Positions 8,111-16,343 of a DNA stretch of 36,063 nt are shown piece by piece (the first letter of the stretch is position 1; each line of letters begins with the position of its first letter). The position numbers and the translations under genes are program-made. Origin of the DNA: an uncultured OCS116 cluster bacterium (lineage in GTDB: Bacteria > Pseudomonadota > Alphaproteobacteria > Rhizobiales > TMED25); assembly GCA_902632055.1 (NCBI GenBank), contig CACPAS010000012.1:1-36063 (forward strand). The letters are read 5' to 3'. The notes beneath the pieces were generated by a model. The model was given only the letters and a program-made list of their open reading frames with translations, made no database searches and had not been told where the DNA came from.

Positions 8111-8204
8111 TTACAAAGCCCTTTGTGTATATATAATTGAATATATATTTATTTAACAAAAAAATAAACTTACAAAATATACAGACACAGGGTATACATT
8201 TATT
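8111..8204. promoter_or_regulatory. Divergent intergenic region, hydrolase / Gfo-E1-lipoyl operon
   Basis: These 94 very AT-rich bases must carry the promoters for the hydrolase (minus) and the six-gene operon (plus). At 8113-8126 lies ACAAAGCCCTTTGT, two six-base arms around CC, directly over the likely ribosome binding site of the hydrolase. A TATATAATTGAATATATAT stretch follows at about 8129-8148. No regulator is encoded nearby and no specific promoter elements can be fixed. Confidence 0.35.
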
Positions 8205-9200
8205 ATGAAAGCAGCGGTAATTGGTCTAGGTTGGTGGGGTAAACAAATAATAAAGTGTCTCAGTGAGAGCAAAAAGATTGATATAACACACGCTTTTGAT
8301 CCTCAGGTTAGTAAAGATGACCCAATTTTTTCTGAGTTCTCTGTTGACCCGAATTTAGATTTTGATGCAATAATAAACAGTCTATCTGTTGATGCCGTGA
8401 TCCTAGCAACACCAAATCAGTTTCATGAAGAGCAAGTAATCTCTGCGGCGAACAAAGGAAAGCAGGTATTTTGTGAAAAACCAGTCGCCTTAAAATATGA
8501 TAGCATCAAGAGAATGGCCTCCGCTTGCAAGAAAAATGGTATTATTCTTGGTGTAGGCCATGAGAGACGATGGGAACCCGCCATGGTCAAGCTCAGAGCT
8601 ATGCTTGATGAAGGTATGCTTGGAGAAATCTTGCATATGGAGACAAATTTTAGTCACGACATCTTTATGAAACTAGATAAAGATAACTGGAGGTTGGACC
8701 CAGAATCTGCTCCAGCCGGTGGAATGACCGCACTGGGGATACATTTATCGGATTTTTTCGTGTCTTTCCTGGGTCCAGCAAAGACTGTTTATGCAAAAAC
8801 TGGCTCAATAGTCTTGGAGCATCCAAAAAAAGATACATTATCAGTGAATATACGGTTCCAAAATAATGTCACTGCGTCACTCGCTGTCATGATATCGACT
8901 CCATTTTATGGTCGGTTTACTGTATTTGGCGAAAAAGGTTGGGTAGAAATAAGGGAAGTATCAAATGTTGATTTTGACGATCCCGCTGAGTTTATCTATT
9001 GCGATAAACATGGCAAAAGAGTGATTGAAGAGCACCCGGTTGTAAATACTGTTAAATTGAATTTCGAAGAATGGGCGGATGCGGTTGCAGGTCATTCGAC
9101 ATATCGTATTAATATAGATGAAGTAGTATCAAATGTTCAAATATTAGAATCTATAATTAATTCTGCTGAAAAAAATCAAATTATTAAAATAATCGATTAA
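8205..9200 (+). CDS. Gfo/Idh/MocA-family NAD(P)-dependent oxidoreductase
   Basis: A 331-residue sugar- or polyol-type dehydrogenase. The N-terminal Rossmann domain has AAVIGLGWWG, VILATPNQFHEEQ and the family hallmark FCEKPVALK with catalytic Lys92. The C-terminal alpha/beta domain includes GGMTALGIHLSDFF, whose histidine fits the usual catalytic position. It is the first gene of a tight operon: the E1-alpha gene follows after 8 bases. Relatives oxidise or reduce inositols, sugars or sugar acids, so it supports a carbohydrate-like or polyol substrate for the pathway, but the specific compound cannot be told. The start at 8205 gives a normal N-terminus beginning directly with the first beta strand. 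Confidence 0.9.
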   Translation: MKAAVIGLGWWGKQIIKCLSESKKIDITHAFDPQVSKDDPIFSEFSVDPNLDFDAIINSLSVDAVILATPNQFHEEQVISAANKGKQVFCEKPVALKYDSIKRMASACKKNGIILGVGHERRWEPAMVKLRAMLDEGMLGEILHMETNFSHDIFMKLDKDNWRLDPESAPAGGMTALGIHLSDFFVSFLGPAKTVYAKTGSIVLEHPKKDTLSVNIRFQNNVTASLAVMISTPFYGRFTVFGEKGWVEIREVSNVDFDDPAEFIYCDKHGKRVIEEHPVVNTVKLNFEEWADAVAGHSTYRINIDEVVSNVQILESIINSAEKNQIIKIID

Positions 9201-9208
9201 TTGATGAA

Positions 9209-10210
9209 ATGATGTCCATCAAGAAATATGTAAATAATCTGTCCGATGAAGACCTAAAAAGACTATATAAAAAAATGCTCATGATCAGAAAATGTGAGGA
9301 GCATTTGGGAGAGGCCACAAAGAATGGAGCCTTTCCAGGCGCCGTTCATCTCTATATTGGGCAAGAAGCAATTGCCGTACCTTTATGTGATCAGTTGAAC
9401 GACTCTGATTGGATATCGAGTACACATAGAGGTCATGGACATTTCATTGCGAAAGGTGGCGATATTAAGAAAATGATGGCTGAGATTTATGGAAAATCGA
9501 CGGGGATATGTGGGGGTAAAGGTGGCTCTATGCATGTTGCTGATTTCAAGAAGGGAATAATTGGAGCAAATGGTGTTGTTGCAGGTGGTATGGGATTAGC
9601 CGTAGGTGCCGCCCTGGCGTCCAAAATGGATGGCAACGGAGCGGTTTCAATAATTTTTTTTGGGGATGGTGCAGCGAATCAAGGTGTTTTAATGGAAGCT
9701 ATGAATATATCCTCATTGTGGAACTTACCAATGATATTCATGTGTGAAAACAACCAATATTCTGAGTTTACTCACACCTCGGAGGTAACATCTGGAAAGA
9801 TTGTTGATAGGGCCAAACCTTTTGGCATTCCAAAATATGAAGTTGACGGAAATAACGCTGTTGATGTCTGGCAAGCAGCATATCAGGCAGTTCAAAGGGG
9901 GCGAAATGATGAGGGCCCATCATTTATTGAAGCGCATACATACAGGCAACGTGGGCATGTTGAATTTGAATATACATTTTTATCGCGGAACTACCGAGAT
10001 CAGAGCGAGGTTGAGTCATGGAAAACAAATGACAAAGACCCAATATTGAGGCTTGAGTTATACTTTATTGAAGATAATAAATTTTCTAGAGATGATATTG
10101 AAAAAATTCATAAGGAGGTTCAGGACGAAGTTAACGATGCAGTAAAATTTGCGATTGAAAGTCCAGAGCCAGATATTGCCAGCGCCATGGAGCATATGTT
10201 AGAGGAATAA
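9209..10210 (+). CDS. Thiamine-diphosphate dehydrogenase E1 component, alpha subunit (acetoin/pyruvate type)
   Basis: The E1-alpha subunit of an alpha2beta2 2-oxoacid or acetoin dehydrogenase; it decarboxylates or cleaves the substrate on thiamine diphosphate and passes the acyl group to lipoamide. Landmarks are GAVHLYIGQEA, STHRGHGH (His73, 76 and 78), GGKGGSMHVAD, and the ThDP/Mg motif GDGAANQG (about 162-169) ending in the asparagines near 191. At 333 residues it has the usual length. The HLYIGQEA and STHRGHGH stretches resemble acetoin dehydrogenase AcoA as much as PdhA. ATG codons at 9209 and 9212 are equally possible. It is followed by E1-beta after 3 bases. Confidence 0.93.
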   Translation: MMSIKKYVNNLSDEDLKRLYKKMLMIRKCEEHLGEATKNGAFPGAVHLYIGQEAIAVPLCDQLNDSDWISSTHRGHGHFIAKGGDIKKMMAEIYGKSTGICGGKGGSMHVADFKKGIIGANGVVAGGMGLAVGAALASKMDGNGAVSIIFFGDGAANQGVLMEAMNISSLWNLPMIFMCENNQYSEFTHTSEVTSGKIVDRAKPFGIPKYEVDGNNAVDVWQAAYQAVQRGRNDEGPSFIEAHTYRQRGHVEFEYTFLSRNYRDQSEVESWKTNDKDPILRLELYFIEDNKFSRDDIEKIHKEVQDEVNDAVKFAIESPEPDIASAMEHMLEE

Positions 10211-10213
10211 GTA

Positions 10214-11188
10214 ATGTCCAAGCAAAGAATGATGCCAGCAATAAATCTGGCATTACAAGAAGAAATGAAAAGGGATAATAAAGTTATCCTATACGGAGAG
10301 GATGCCGGTATTTCACTTTTGGGACAGACAACAGGTCTTCAAGATAATTTTGGTAGAGAGAGGGTTAGAGACACGCCAATCTGTGAGAATATTATGACAG
10401 GTATGGCTGTTGGTGCAGCAGCAGCTGGATACCGACCAATTTGCCATCTTTTATATGGAAACTTTATATATACAGGGTTTGACTCAATCGCCAACCAAGC
10501 AGCAAAATTAAAGTATATGACAGCCGGTCAAGTGAAATTACCTATAGTTTATATGGCAGTTATCGGCGGCGGGAGGTCTGCAGCTGCACAACACTCAGAT
10601 ATACCTTATCCTGCTTTGATGAATTTAGGAGGTGTAAAGATTGTTGTTCCATCAAATTCTAGAACAGCCAAAGGCTTATTGAAGTCTGCGATCAGGGATG
10701 ATAATCCAGTATTTTACCTAACAGCAGCGGGTGGTGGGCGACCAGAGGAAGTGCCAGATGATGATAACTATTTAATACCAATTGGGAAATCAGAGGTAAT
10801 AAACCAGGGAGATGACGTTACAATCATATCAATTGGTCCAATGACATTAAAAGCAGTGCAAGCAACAAAAAAACTTAATGAAAAAGGTATAGGAGTTGAC
10901 TTAATTGACCTTTTATCATTAGTGCCAATTGATGAGGACACAATCATAAGCTCATTAAAGAAAACAGGAAGAGTGATTATTGTTGATGAGGCTCGTGACA
11001 CATGTAGTGCTGCAAGTCATATATCGGCTATACTATCCGATAAGGCATTCAAATATCTAAAATCACCTATAAAAAGAGTTACTGTAAAAGATATCGCAAT
11101 CCCATACTCACCTATTTTAGAAAGCCACGTGATACCTGAGGTCGCCGATATTGTGAATTGTATTGAAAAGTTATTGGAGTCAAATTAG
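10214..11188 (+). CDS. Thiamine-diphosphate dehydrogenase E1 component, beta subunit
   Basis: A 324-residue partner of the preceding E1-alpha; together they form the ThDP active site at the subunit interface. Recognisable segments are MMPAINLALQEEM, LYGEDAGISLLGQT, the region RDTPICENIMTGMAVGAAAA around the conserved E, and GGGRSAAAQHSD, where the PdhB/AcoB family has its GxxxxxQHSQ loop. The C-terminal transketolase domain has VIIVDEARDTC and SPILESHVIP. Length is typical. The gene is 3 bases from both neighbours, which implies translational coupling and a stoichiometric complex with E1-alpha and the lipoyl protein. Confidence 0.93.
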   Translation: MSKQRMMPAINLALQEEMKRDNKVILYGEDAGISLLGQTTGLQDNFGRERVRDTPICENIMTGMAVGAAAAGYRPICHLLYGNFIYTGFDSIANQAAKLKYMTAGQVKLPIVYMAVIGGGRSAAAQHSDIPYPALMNLGGVKIVVPSNSRTAKGLLKSAIRDDNPVFYLTAAGGGRPEEVPDDDNYLIPIGKSEVINQGDDVTIISIGPMTLKAVQATKKLNEKGIGVDLIDLLSLVPIDEDTIISSLKKTGRVIIVDEARDTCSAASHISAILSDKAFKYLKSPIKRVTVKDIAIPYSPILESHVIPEVADIVNCIEKLLESN

Positions 11189-11191
11189 CCT

Positions 11192-11431
11192 ATGGAAAGA
11201 ATAGTTAAAATGCCAAGGATGGGCATGAATGTTGATGAGGGTACAATCGTTGAGTGGCATGTAAAAGAAGGTCAGAGTTTTTCAAAGGGCGATGCTTTAT
11301 ATTCCATCGAGACCGATAAGACAACTGCTGAGATAGAAGCACCGTGTGATGGTGTTTTAAATAAAATTCACGCCAATATTGGTGACGACATATCCGTTGG
11401 TGACCAGATATGCTCAATTAAAGAGACTTAA
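11192..11431 (+). CDS. Free-standing lipoyl-domain protein (acyl carrier of the E1 pair)
   Basis: A complete single biotinyl/lipoyl domain of 79 residues and nothing else. It shows the usual two-fold beta-sandwich pattern: VKMPRMGMNVDEGTIVEW, EGQSFSKGDALYSIETDK with modifiable Lys43 at the hairpin turn, APCDGVLNKI and GDDISVGDQICSI. The ETDKTT context is that of lipoyl domains rather than biotin domains (which have MKM). In pyruvate and acetoin dehydrogenases this domain is fused to a peripheral-subunit-binding domain and an acyltransferase (or hydrolase-like) domain. Here the frame stops immediately and a MATE gene follows. Its start 3 bases after E1-beta indicates that it carries the group released by this E1. 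Confidence 0.92.
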   Translation: MERIVKMPRMGMNVDEGTIVEWHVKEGQSFSKGDALYSIETDKTTAEIEAPCDGVLNKIHANIGDDISVGDQICSIKET

Positions 11432-11470
11432 TTATCAAAAATATTATTATTTATATCGATATATCCCAGC

Positions 11471-12856
11471 ATGCAATGTAGGCCAAAAAATACCTTTATG
11501 TTTCATTATTTGGATACCTTCCGCATGGGTTTTCCAATTATTATTGCAAGGACATCAATTTTGATTATGGTTACGGTTGATGCAATAATGACTGGCTGGG
11601 CCGGTCCAGATCAACTTGCATACCTTGGAATTGGACTGGCTCCAGTGATTGCTCTTATGGTTATTTTTATTGGCGCACTTAACGCGGTTGTCGTACTTGC
11701 ATCACAATCAATTGGAGCAAATGAAAGATATAAAGTTGGTACCATTTGGTACTCGGCAATGATCCATAGTATCTTATTTTCAATTATCTCTATCTTTATA
11801 TCCTTTTTCTTTGAAGATTTTTTTCTAATAACGGGGCAAGAGCTCAACATTGCAGAGGAAGGCGCAAGAGTTTCTCTAGTGTTCGCATATGGAATTCCTG
11901 GGATGTTATTTTTTGTAACAACAAACCTTATTTTAGAAGCAATGGGTTACCAAAAAGCTGGGATGTATGTCATGATTTTTGTCAATATACTAAACGTGGT
12001 CTTCAATGGTATCTTCTTACTATCATGGGGCTCATTTTTTAGTGGAGGTGGTGCTTATGAAGCAATCGTAATCTCATCAATATTGAGATGGACAGCATTT
12101 TTTCTGACCTTAATTTATCTTGCTTACATATCTAAGAAGAATGGTGATGTATTTAAGATGAAAAAAAGCCTTTTAGAAATTAGTGAGAACATGTTTACTC
12201 TAAAAGCAAGTATATCTAAGAAATTTAGAAAAATAGCGCTTCCAATGGCATTGTTGCAAGGCGTTGAAGTAATAGCTTTTGCAGCGGTTGTATTTATTGC
12301 AGGATGGTTCGGATCAGCTGCACTTGCTGCGCACCATGCAACTTACACCGTTGTGAATTTAATATACATGAGTGCGATTGGAGTTGCTGGTGCTACCTCT
12401 ATTAGGGTTGGTATTGCGGTTGGTCAGCAATCAGTTAGCGATACGAAAAGAGCAGGGCTAATGGGTATGCTAGTCGCTTTTTCAATCACGCTCCCAATAT
12501 CTGTTTTTACGCTCATAAATCCTGATGTGATTGCGCGAGTTTTCTTTGATAACCCAGAGATGATTATGATGACTCAGGAGATAATATTTTTTGTTGGATT
12601 TTTATTTATTTTTGACACTTTGATGGCAGTTTCATTGGGGGCATTGAGAGGTACTGGAGATGTATGGGGGCCATTTATTATATTATCTGTCTGTTTCTGG
12701 ATTTTTGGAATACCACTTTCATACGTCTTTGCTGTCACACTTGATTTTGGATTGATTGGATTATGGATTGGAATTGGTATTGGAATTATAAGTTCATTAT
12801 TGATTCTCGCACCAAGATTTTATATAATTTCGTCATCTCCAATTCAAAGATTATAA
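11471..12856 (+). CDS. MATE-family multidrug/metabolite efflux transporter
   Basis: A 461-residue polytopic membrane protein with about 12 hydrophobic segments and an internal twofold repeat. Features of the MATE family include MVTVDAIMTGWAGPDQLAYLGIG in the first helices, ASQSIGANE, and in the second half IAFAAVVFIAGWFGSAALAAHHAT and GVAGATSIRVGIAVGQ. MATE proteins export organic cations or metabolites against H+ or Na+. An in-frame ATG at 11498 (nine codons in) may be the true start, as neither site has a clear ribosome binding site. It is 39 bases behind the lipoyl gene and 11 ahead of the amidohydrolase, so it probably belongs to the operon. Confidence 0.88.
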   Translation: MQCRPKNTFMFHYLDTFRMGFPIIIARTSILIMVTVDAIMTGWAGPDQLAYLGIGLAPVIALMVIFIGALNAVVVLASQSIGANERYKVGTIWYSAMIHSILFSIISIFISFFFEDFFLITGQELNIAEEGARVSLVFAYGIPGMLFFVTTNLILEAMGYQKAGMYVMIFVNILNVVFNGIFLLSWGSFFSGGGAYEAIVISSILRWTAFFLTLIYLAYISKKNGDVFKMKKSLLEISENMFTLKASISKKFRKIALPMALLQGVEVIAFAAVVFIAGWFGSAALAAHHATYTVVNLIYMSAIGVAGATSIRVGIAVGQQSVSDTKRAGLMGMLVAFSITLPISVFTLINPDVIARVFFDNPEMIMMTQEIIFFVGFLFIFDTLMAVSLGALRGTGDVWGPFIILSVCFWIFGIPLSYVFAVTLDFGLIGLWIGIGIGIISSLLILAPRFYIISSSPIQRL

Positions 12857-12867
12857 GTTTGTCATTA

Positions 12868-13755
12868 ATGAGATTTCCAATAATAGATAGTCATCATCAC
12901 ATATGGAAGCAATCAGACTTAGAGTGGCTCCAAGGTGAAATACAGCCAAGAATATTTGGAGATTACACTTCGATTAAAAAGGACTATCTTATCGATGACT
13001 TTATTGAAGATGTAGTAGATTTTGGAGTGGAGCAGTCAGTTTATATCCAATGCAATTGGCCAATCGATAAATATCACGAAGAAGCAAAGTTTGTTGATGA
13101 CTCTTTCAATAATTCAGGGTGGCCGAACGCGTTTATTGGATATTGTAATTTACTAGATCCAAGTGCTCCCGAGATGCTGGATAAATTATTTGACTATCCC
13201 CTGACAAGGGGCATTAGAATGCAGCTTCATTGGCATGAACGTGAATTATATTCATTTGCATCTTCGCCAGATATTATGGAGGATCCAATATTTAATAATA
13301 ATTTTGAGTACTTGGCTAAAAAAGACTCAATTTTTGAATTACAAGTTTTTCAAAGTCAATTGAGTCATACAAAAAATCTTTTGGAAAGGTTTCCCGAAAC
13401 AACTTTTGTTCTTCAGCACGCCGGGATGCCGCATGACTTATCGAATAGTGGTTGGACTGAATGGAATACATTTATGGAAAGCCTTGCTGAATGTGAGAAT
13501 CTTTTCATTAAACTTTCAGGATTGGGAACATTTATTAATAAAAATGATCCTGAACTTATATCAAACATTGTTCAGAAAGTTTTAGCAAACTATCCATCAG
13601 ATAGGTGCTTGTTCGGATCGAATTTTCCGATTGAGAAAATCTGGTGTAGTTATGGTGATTTGATCAATGCGTTCCGAATGGCGACACGAAATATACCAAT
13701 TAATGATCAGAAAAATATTTTTCATAATACAGCAAGTAAAGTTTACGGGATTTAG
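12868..13755 (+). CDS. Amidohydrolase/lactonase, TIM-barrel (COG3618, Amidohydro_2)
   Basis: A 295-residue metal-dependent hydrolase of the COG3618 group, which includes L-fuconolactonase and galactarolactone-type lactonases. It opens with IIDSHHHIW (the HxH metal pair). It has QCNWP in the strand-2 region, TRGIRMQLHW, the strand-6 segment FVLQHAGMPHD, and the closing CLFGSNFPIEK, where COG3618 proteins have ASNFP. The ATG at 12868 starts directly at the first strand; the longer frame upstream would overlap the MATE gene by about 90 bases and is rejected. A lactonase would fit with the Gfo/Idh and GMC oxidoreductases of the block, which can produce lactones from cyclic sugars. It ends 1 base from a convergent MFS gene. 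Confidence 0.85.
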   Translation: MRFPIIDSHHHIWKQSDLEWLQGEIQPRIFGDYTSIKKDYLIDDFIEDVVDFGVEQSVYIQCNWPIDKYHEEAKFVDDSFNNSGWPNAFIGYCNLLDPSAPEMLDKLFDYPLTRGIRMQLHWHERELYSFASSPDIMEDPIFNNNFEYLAKKDSIFELQVFQSQLSHTKNLLERFPETTFVLQHAGMPHDLSNSGWTEWNTFMESLAECENLFIKLSGLGTFINKNDPELISNIVQKVLANYPSDRCLFGSNFPIEKIWCSYGDLINAFRMATRNIPINDQKNIFHNTASKVYGI

Positions 13756-13756
13756 A

Positions 13757-14968
13757 TCATCTTGCGCCGAATATAATGACAGGGCGATCCTTGATTGGGT
13801 AATGAAGTAAAGCTGCAAGCAACCCAAGTAAAACAGAAAACCACCACATAATATTATAATCACCGGTTAAGTCAAAAATCCATCCTCCCATCCAAGAACT
13901 TATGAACCCGCCTAATTGATGGCTAAAAAATACAATTCCATACAGCATCGACATATATTTAGGTCCAAAAAAGGTTGCAACAAGACCACTTGTCAATGGG
14001 ACGGTACCCAACCACAAGATACCGAGAACAAAGGTAAAAATTAATGTTGATATTACAGTGATCGGAGTAATTATATAGATTATAAATGCAATGGCTCTAA
14101 GAGAATACAAAGCTACAAGTACATCATTTTTTTTGTATTTATCACCTAAGCGCCCCGCTAATGCTACACCAAAGATATTAGCAAAGCCAATCAAAGCGAG
14201 TGAAGTTGTAGCCACATTACCCGGCAGTGACATATCTGAAATAAAAGCAGGCAGATGAGCAACAATGAAATTCACATGAAATCCACAAATGAAAAAACCA
14301 CAAACTAGCAAGAGGAAGTTTTTTGATTTCAATGCATGACTTAATACCTCACTCAATCTCTCATCGGTGTCATTAGTCTGGTTATTTTGATTAGTTATCT
14401 TATCATTTGGTGCCAGTCCATAAACTAGAGGTAACATAACCAAGGAAATTGCGGCAAGCCCAAATAGAGCCCCTGACCAACCAAATGATTCTATGAAAGT
14501 GCCTGTGACCGGAACACCCAAGAACATCCCTATTGAACCACCCATCGTCGTCAAACCTAGGGCGGTACCTCTTTTTTCAGGTGGTGCAAATTTTCCAACA
14601 GCACCAAGAATTACTGTAAACCCCAATCCGGATAGCCCAGATCCCACAATTATTCCACCAAGCAGTAATTCCTGAGGAGTGGCTGAGTTTGACAAAATCA
14701 GAATACCACACGAATAAAATAATGCACCCACTATAGCAACTTTTTTTAAACCAAATTTATCAGCTAACGCCCCCGTAAATGGTGCTAGGGCTCCCCAAAG
14801 AAGATTCACAAGTCCAATTGAAAGAGCAAATGTCTCTCTTCCGATCTGCAGTGTTGTACTAATTGGCTCCAGAAAAAGCCCAAATGATTGCCTGATACCA
14901 ACTGCAATAGCAAGAATTAGGCCGCCGCATATAATTTTAAGCTGTAAAGACGTTAATCCCTTAGTCAT
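13757..14968 (-). CDS. MFS transporter (oxalate/formate antiporter or monocarboxylate-like)
   Basis: A 403-residue, 12-helix major facilitator protein, distinct from the two at 783 and 2770. Its first helices read GIRQSFGLFLEPI and SIGLVNLLWGALAPFTGALADKFG, a pattern common in oxalate/formate-type and monocarboxylate-type MFS carriers. A hydrophilic central loop NQNNQTNDTDER separates the two halves, and a second GRLGDKYKK motif lies after helix 8. The start ATG lies inside the end of the metallophosphoesterase gene (8 bases shared), so it is translated from the same minus-strand transcript. Uptake of an organic anion is the best guess, without residue-level proof. Confidence 0.85.
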   Translation of the reverse strand: MTKGLTSLQLKIICGGLILAIAVGIRQSFGLFLEPISTTLQIGRETFALSIGLVNLLWGALAPFTGALADKFGLKKVAIVGALFYSCGILILSNSATPQELLLGGIIVGSGLSGLGFTVILGAVGKFAPPEKRGTALGLTTMGGSIGMFLGVPVTGTFIESFGWSGALFGLAAISLVMLPLVYGLAPNDKITNQNNQTNDTDERLSEVLSHALKSKNFLLLVCGFFICGFHVNFIVAHLPAFISDMSLPGNVATTSLALIGFANIFGVALAGRLGDKYKKNDVLVALYSLRAIAFIIYIITPITVISTLIFTFVLGILWLGTVPLTSGLVATFFGPKYMSMLYGIVFFSHQLGGFISSWMGGWIFDLTGDYNIMWWFSVLLGLLAALLHYPIKDRPVIIFGAR

Positions 14969-15848
14969 AAGTATTACTCATTAAAATTTGTGTTTCAAAC
15001 TTTTTAGTTTGCATGATGTAGCTGCGACGATACACCTTCAGACGCCACTTGTCATTCACTTTGTCAATGTTATATTTTAAGAATGTTAGTTTGCCCCCGT
15101 CTGCCCGAGAGGTTGATGGAGCACCAAAGCAGGGGACATCAACATCTTTTAGAGATATTTTTTTTTGACTTTCAGTGTGCAAGTGACCGTGCAATATCAA
15201 ATTTATATTAAAATCGTTAAGTATTTTAATCAATGAGTTCTTATTGAGCAGACCTTTAAAGTTTAGAAAACCGAATTCATGCAAAGGATGATGTAATAGT
15301 AATATTATGAAATAATTATCTTTTGACAATGAATGTAATATCTCCGTGATGGCGTTTAATTGTATTTCTGAAACACGCCCCCAAGACATTAATGGAGGGG
15401 ATGTGACAGCAGTTGAAATTCCAACGATTGCAATATCATTTATTAATTTTAGATATGGAAAGAGCGATCCTTGTCTGTGGTCAGAGTTATCAGACGTATA
15501 TCTTCGCAACATATACATTGAATCTTCATAATTACATTTTACGTAATTATCATGGTTCCCAGGTATAATCGATAGCTTCTCTTTCGGGAAGTAGCTCCCC
15601 AAGAAATCACTGGCCGACTCGAACTCACTGCGCAGTGACAAATTAACTATATCTCCTGTTAAAATTGTATGTCCGTCAGGATTTTTTAATATATCATGGA
15701 ATATCATTTTAAGATTTTCAATGTCATGAATTTTTTTTCTGTTCGATGTATGATTAATGTAGCCAAACAATCTCTTATTCAGTAAATCACTAAAACTCGG
15801 CTGAACTGTTATTGGAAGATGGATGTCTGAAATGTGGGATATAATCAT
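14961..15848 (-). CDS. Metallophosphoesterase (CpdA / calcineurin-like)
   Basis: A 295-residue cytosolic phosphoesterase with the full set of calcineurin-like metal motifs: HISDIHLP near the N-terminus, LTGDIVN, IPGNHDNY, LLLHHPLHE and HGHLHTES. This is the arrangement of class III cyclic-nucleotide phosphodiesterases (CpdA) and other small-molecule phosphoesterases, so the substrate is uncertain. The ATG at 15848 is preferred; an in-frame GTG three codons upstream at 15857 is an alternative. The gene follows msrA after about 33 bases and overlaps the MFS gene by 8, so it sits third in a four-gene minus-strand operon. Confidence 0.88.
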   Translation of the reverse strand: MIISHISDIHLPITVQPSFSDLLNKRLFGYINHTSNRKKIHDIENLKMIFHDILKNPDGHTILTGDIVNLSLRSEFESASDFLGSYFPKEKLSIIPGNHDNYVKCNYEDSMYMLRRYTSDNSDHRQGSLFPYLKLINDIAIVGISTAVTSPPLMSWGRVSEIQLNAITEILHSLSKDNYFIILLLHHPLHEFGFLNFKGLLNKNSLIKILNDFNINLILHGHLHTESQKKISLKDVDVPCFGAPSTSRADGGKLTFLKYNIDKVNDKWRLKVYRRSYIMQTKKFETQILMSNTYD

Positions 15849-15881
15849 ATTATACACATTTTATGAAAACTTCTTTTGATT

Positions 15882-16343
15882 CTATCTAAATAGATATTTT
15901 TGATGGTAATTTTCGGCTTCAAAGAAGGTCATATTTTCGTAAAGAATAGTCGAAATCGGATTGTTGTAGCGCTTTGATGCATTAAGAGTCTCAATAGCAT
16001 TTTTAGCAATCTTGATGTATGGCTCATAATTCGAAAATATACAAGATCTGTATTGTGTACCAATGTCAACACCTTGTCTATTGATTTGAGTTGGATCATG
16101 AATATCCCAAAAGATATCTAGTAGCTTACTAAAATCAATTATATTTGGATCAAATTCAACTTTTACAACTTCAGCATGCCCCGTTTGACCTGAACAAACA
16201 TCAGCGTAGGTTGGGTTTTCTGTGGTACCGCCTGCATAACCAACTTTTGTACTTAAAACCCCTTCTGTTCTGTGGAATATCATCTCTGGATGCCAGAAAC
16301 ACCCGGAACCGAGTAGAACAATATTTGCCTTATTTTTATCCAC
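15882..16343 (-). CDS. msrA: Peptide methionine sulfoxide reductase A
   Basis: Reduces the S-epimer of methionine sulfoxide in proteins and free amino acid. The 153-residue protein has the catalytic motif GSGCFWH (Cys15), then KVGYAGG, PTYADVCSGQTGHAEVV, FWDIHDPTQINRQG.DIGTQYRS and the C-terminal AENYHQKYL. Relatives normally read GCFWG; here His18 replaces the glycine. No distal C-terminal resolving cysteine is present beyond the core, as in the shorter MsrA class. It starts with GTG directly after the stop of the upstream reductase gene, with GAGGT inside that gene as ribosome binding site, so the two are translationally coupled. Confidence 0.95.
   Translation of the reverse strand: MDKNKANIVLLGSGCFWHPEMIFHRTEGVLSTKVGYAGGTTENPTYADVCSGQTGHAEVVKVEFDPNIIDFSKLLDIFWDIHDPTQINRQGVDIGTQYRSCIFSNYEPYIKIAKNAIETLNASKRYNNPISTILYENMTFFEAENYHQKYLFR

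Noticed and set aside
12763-12867. Longer N-terminus for the COG3618 hydrolase
   Set aside because: It overlaps the MATE gene by about 90 bases and reads as unrelated sequence; homologues start near the DxHHH strand.
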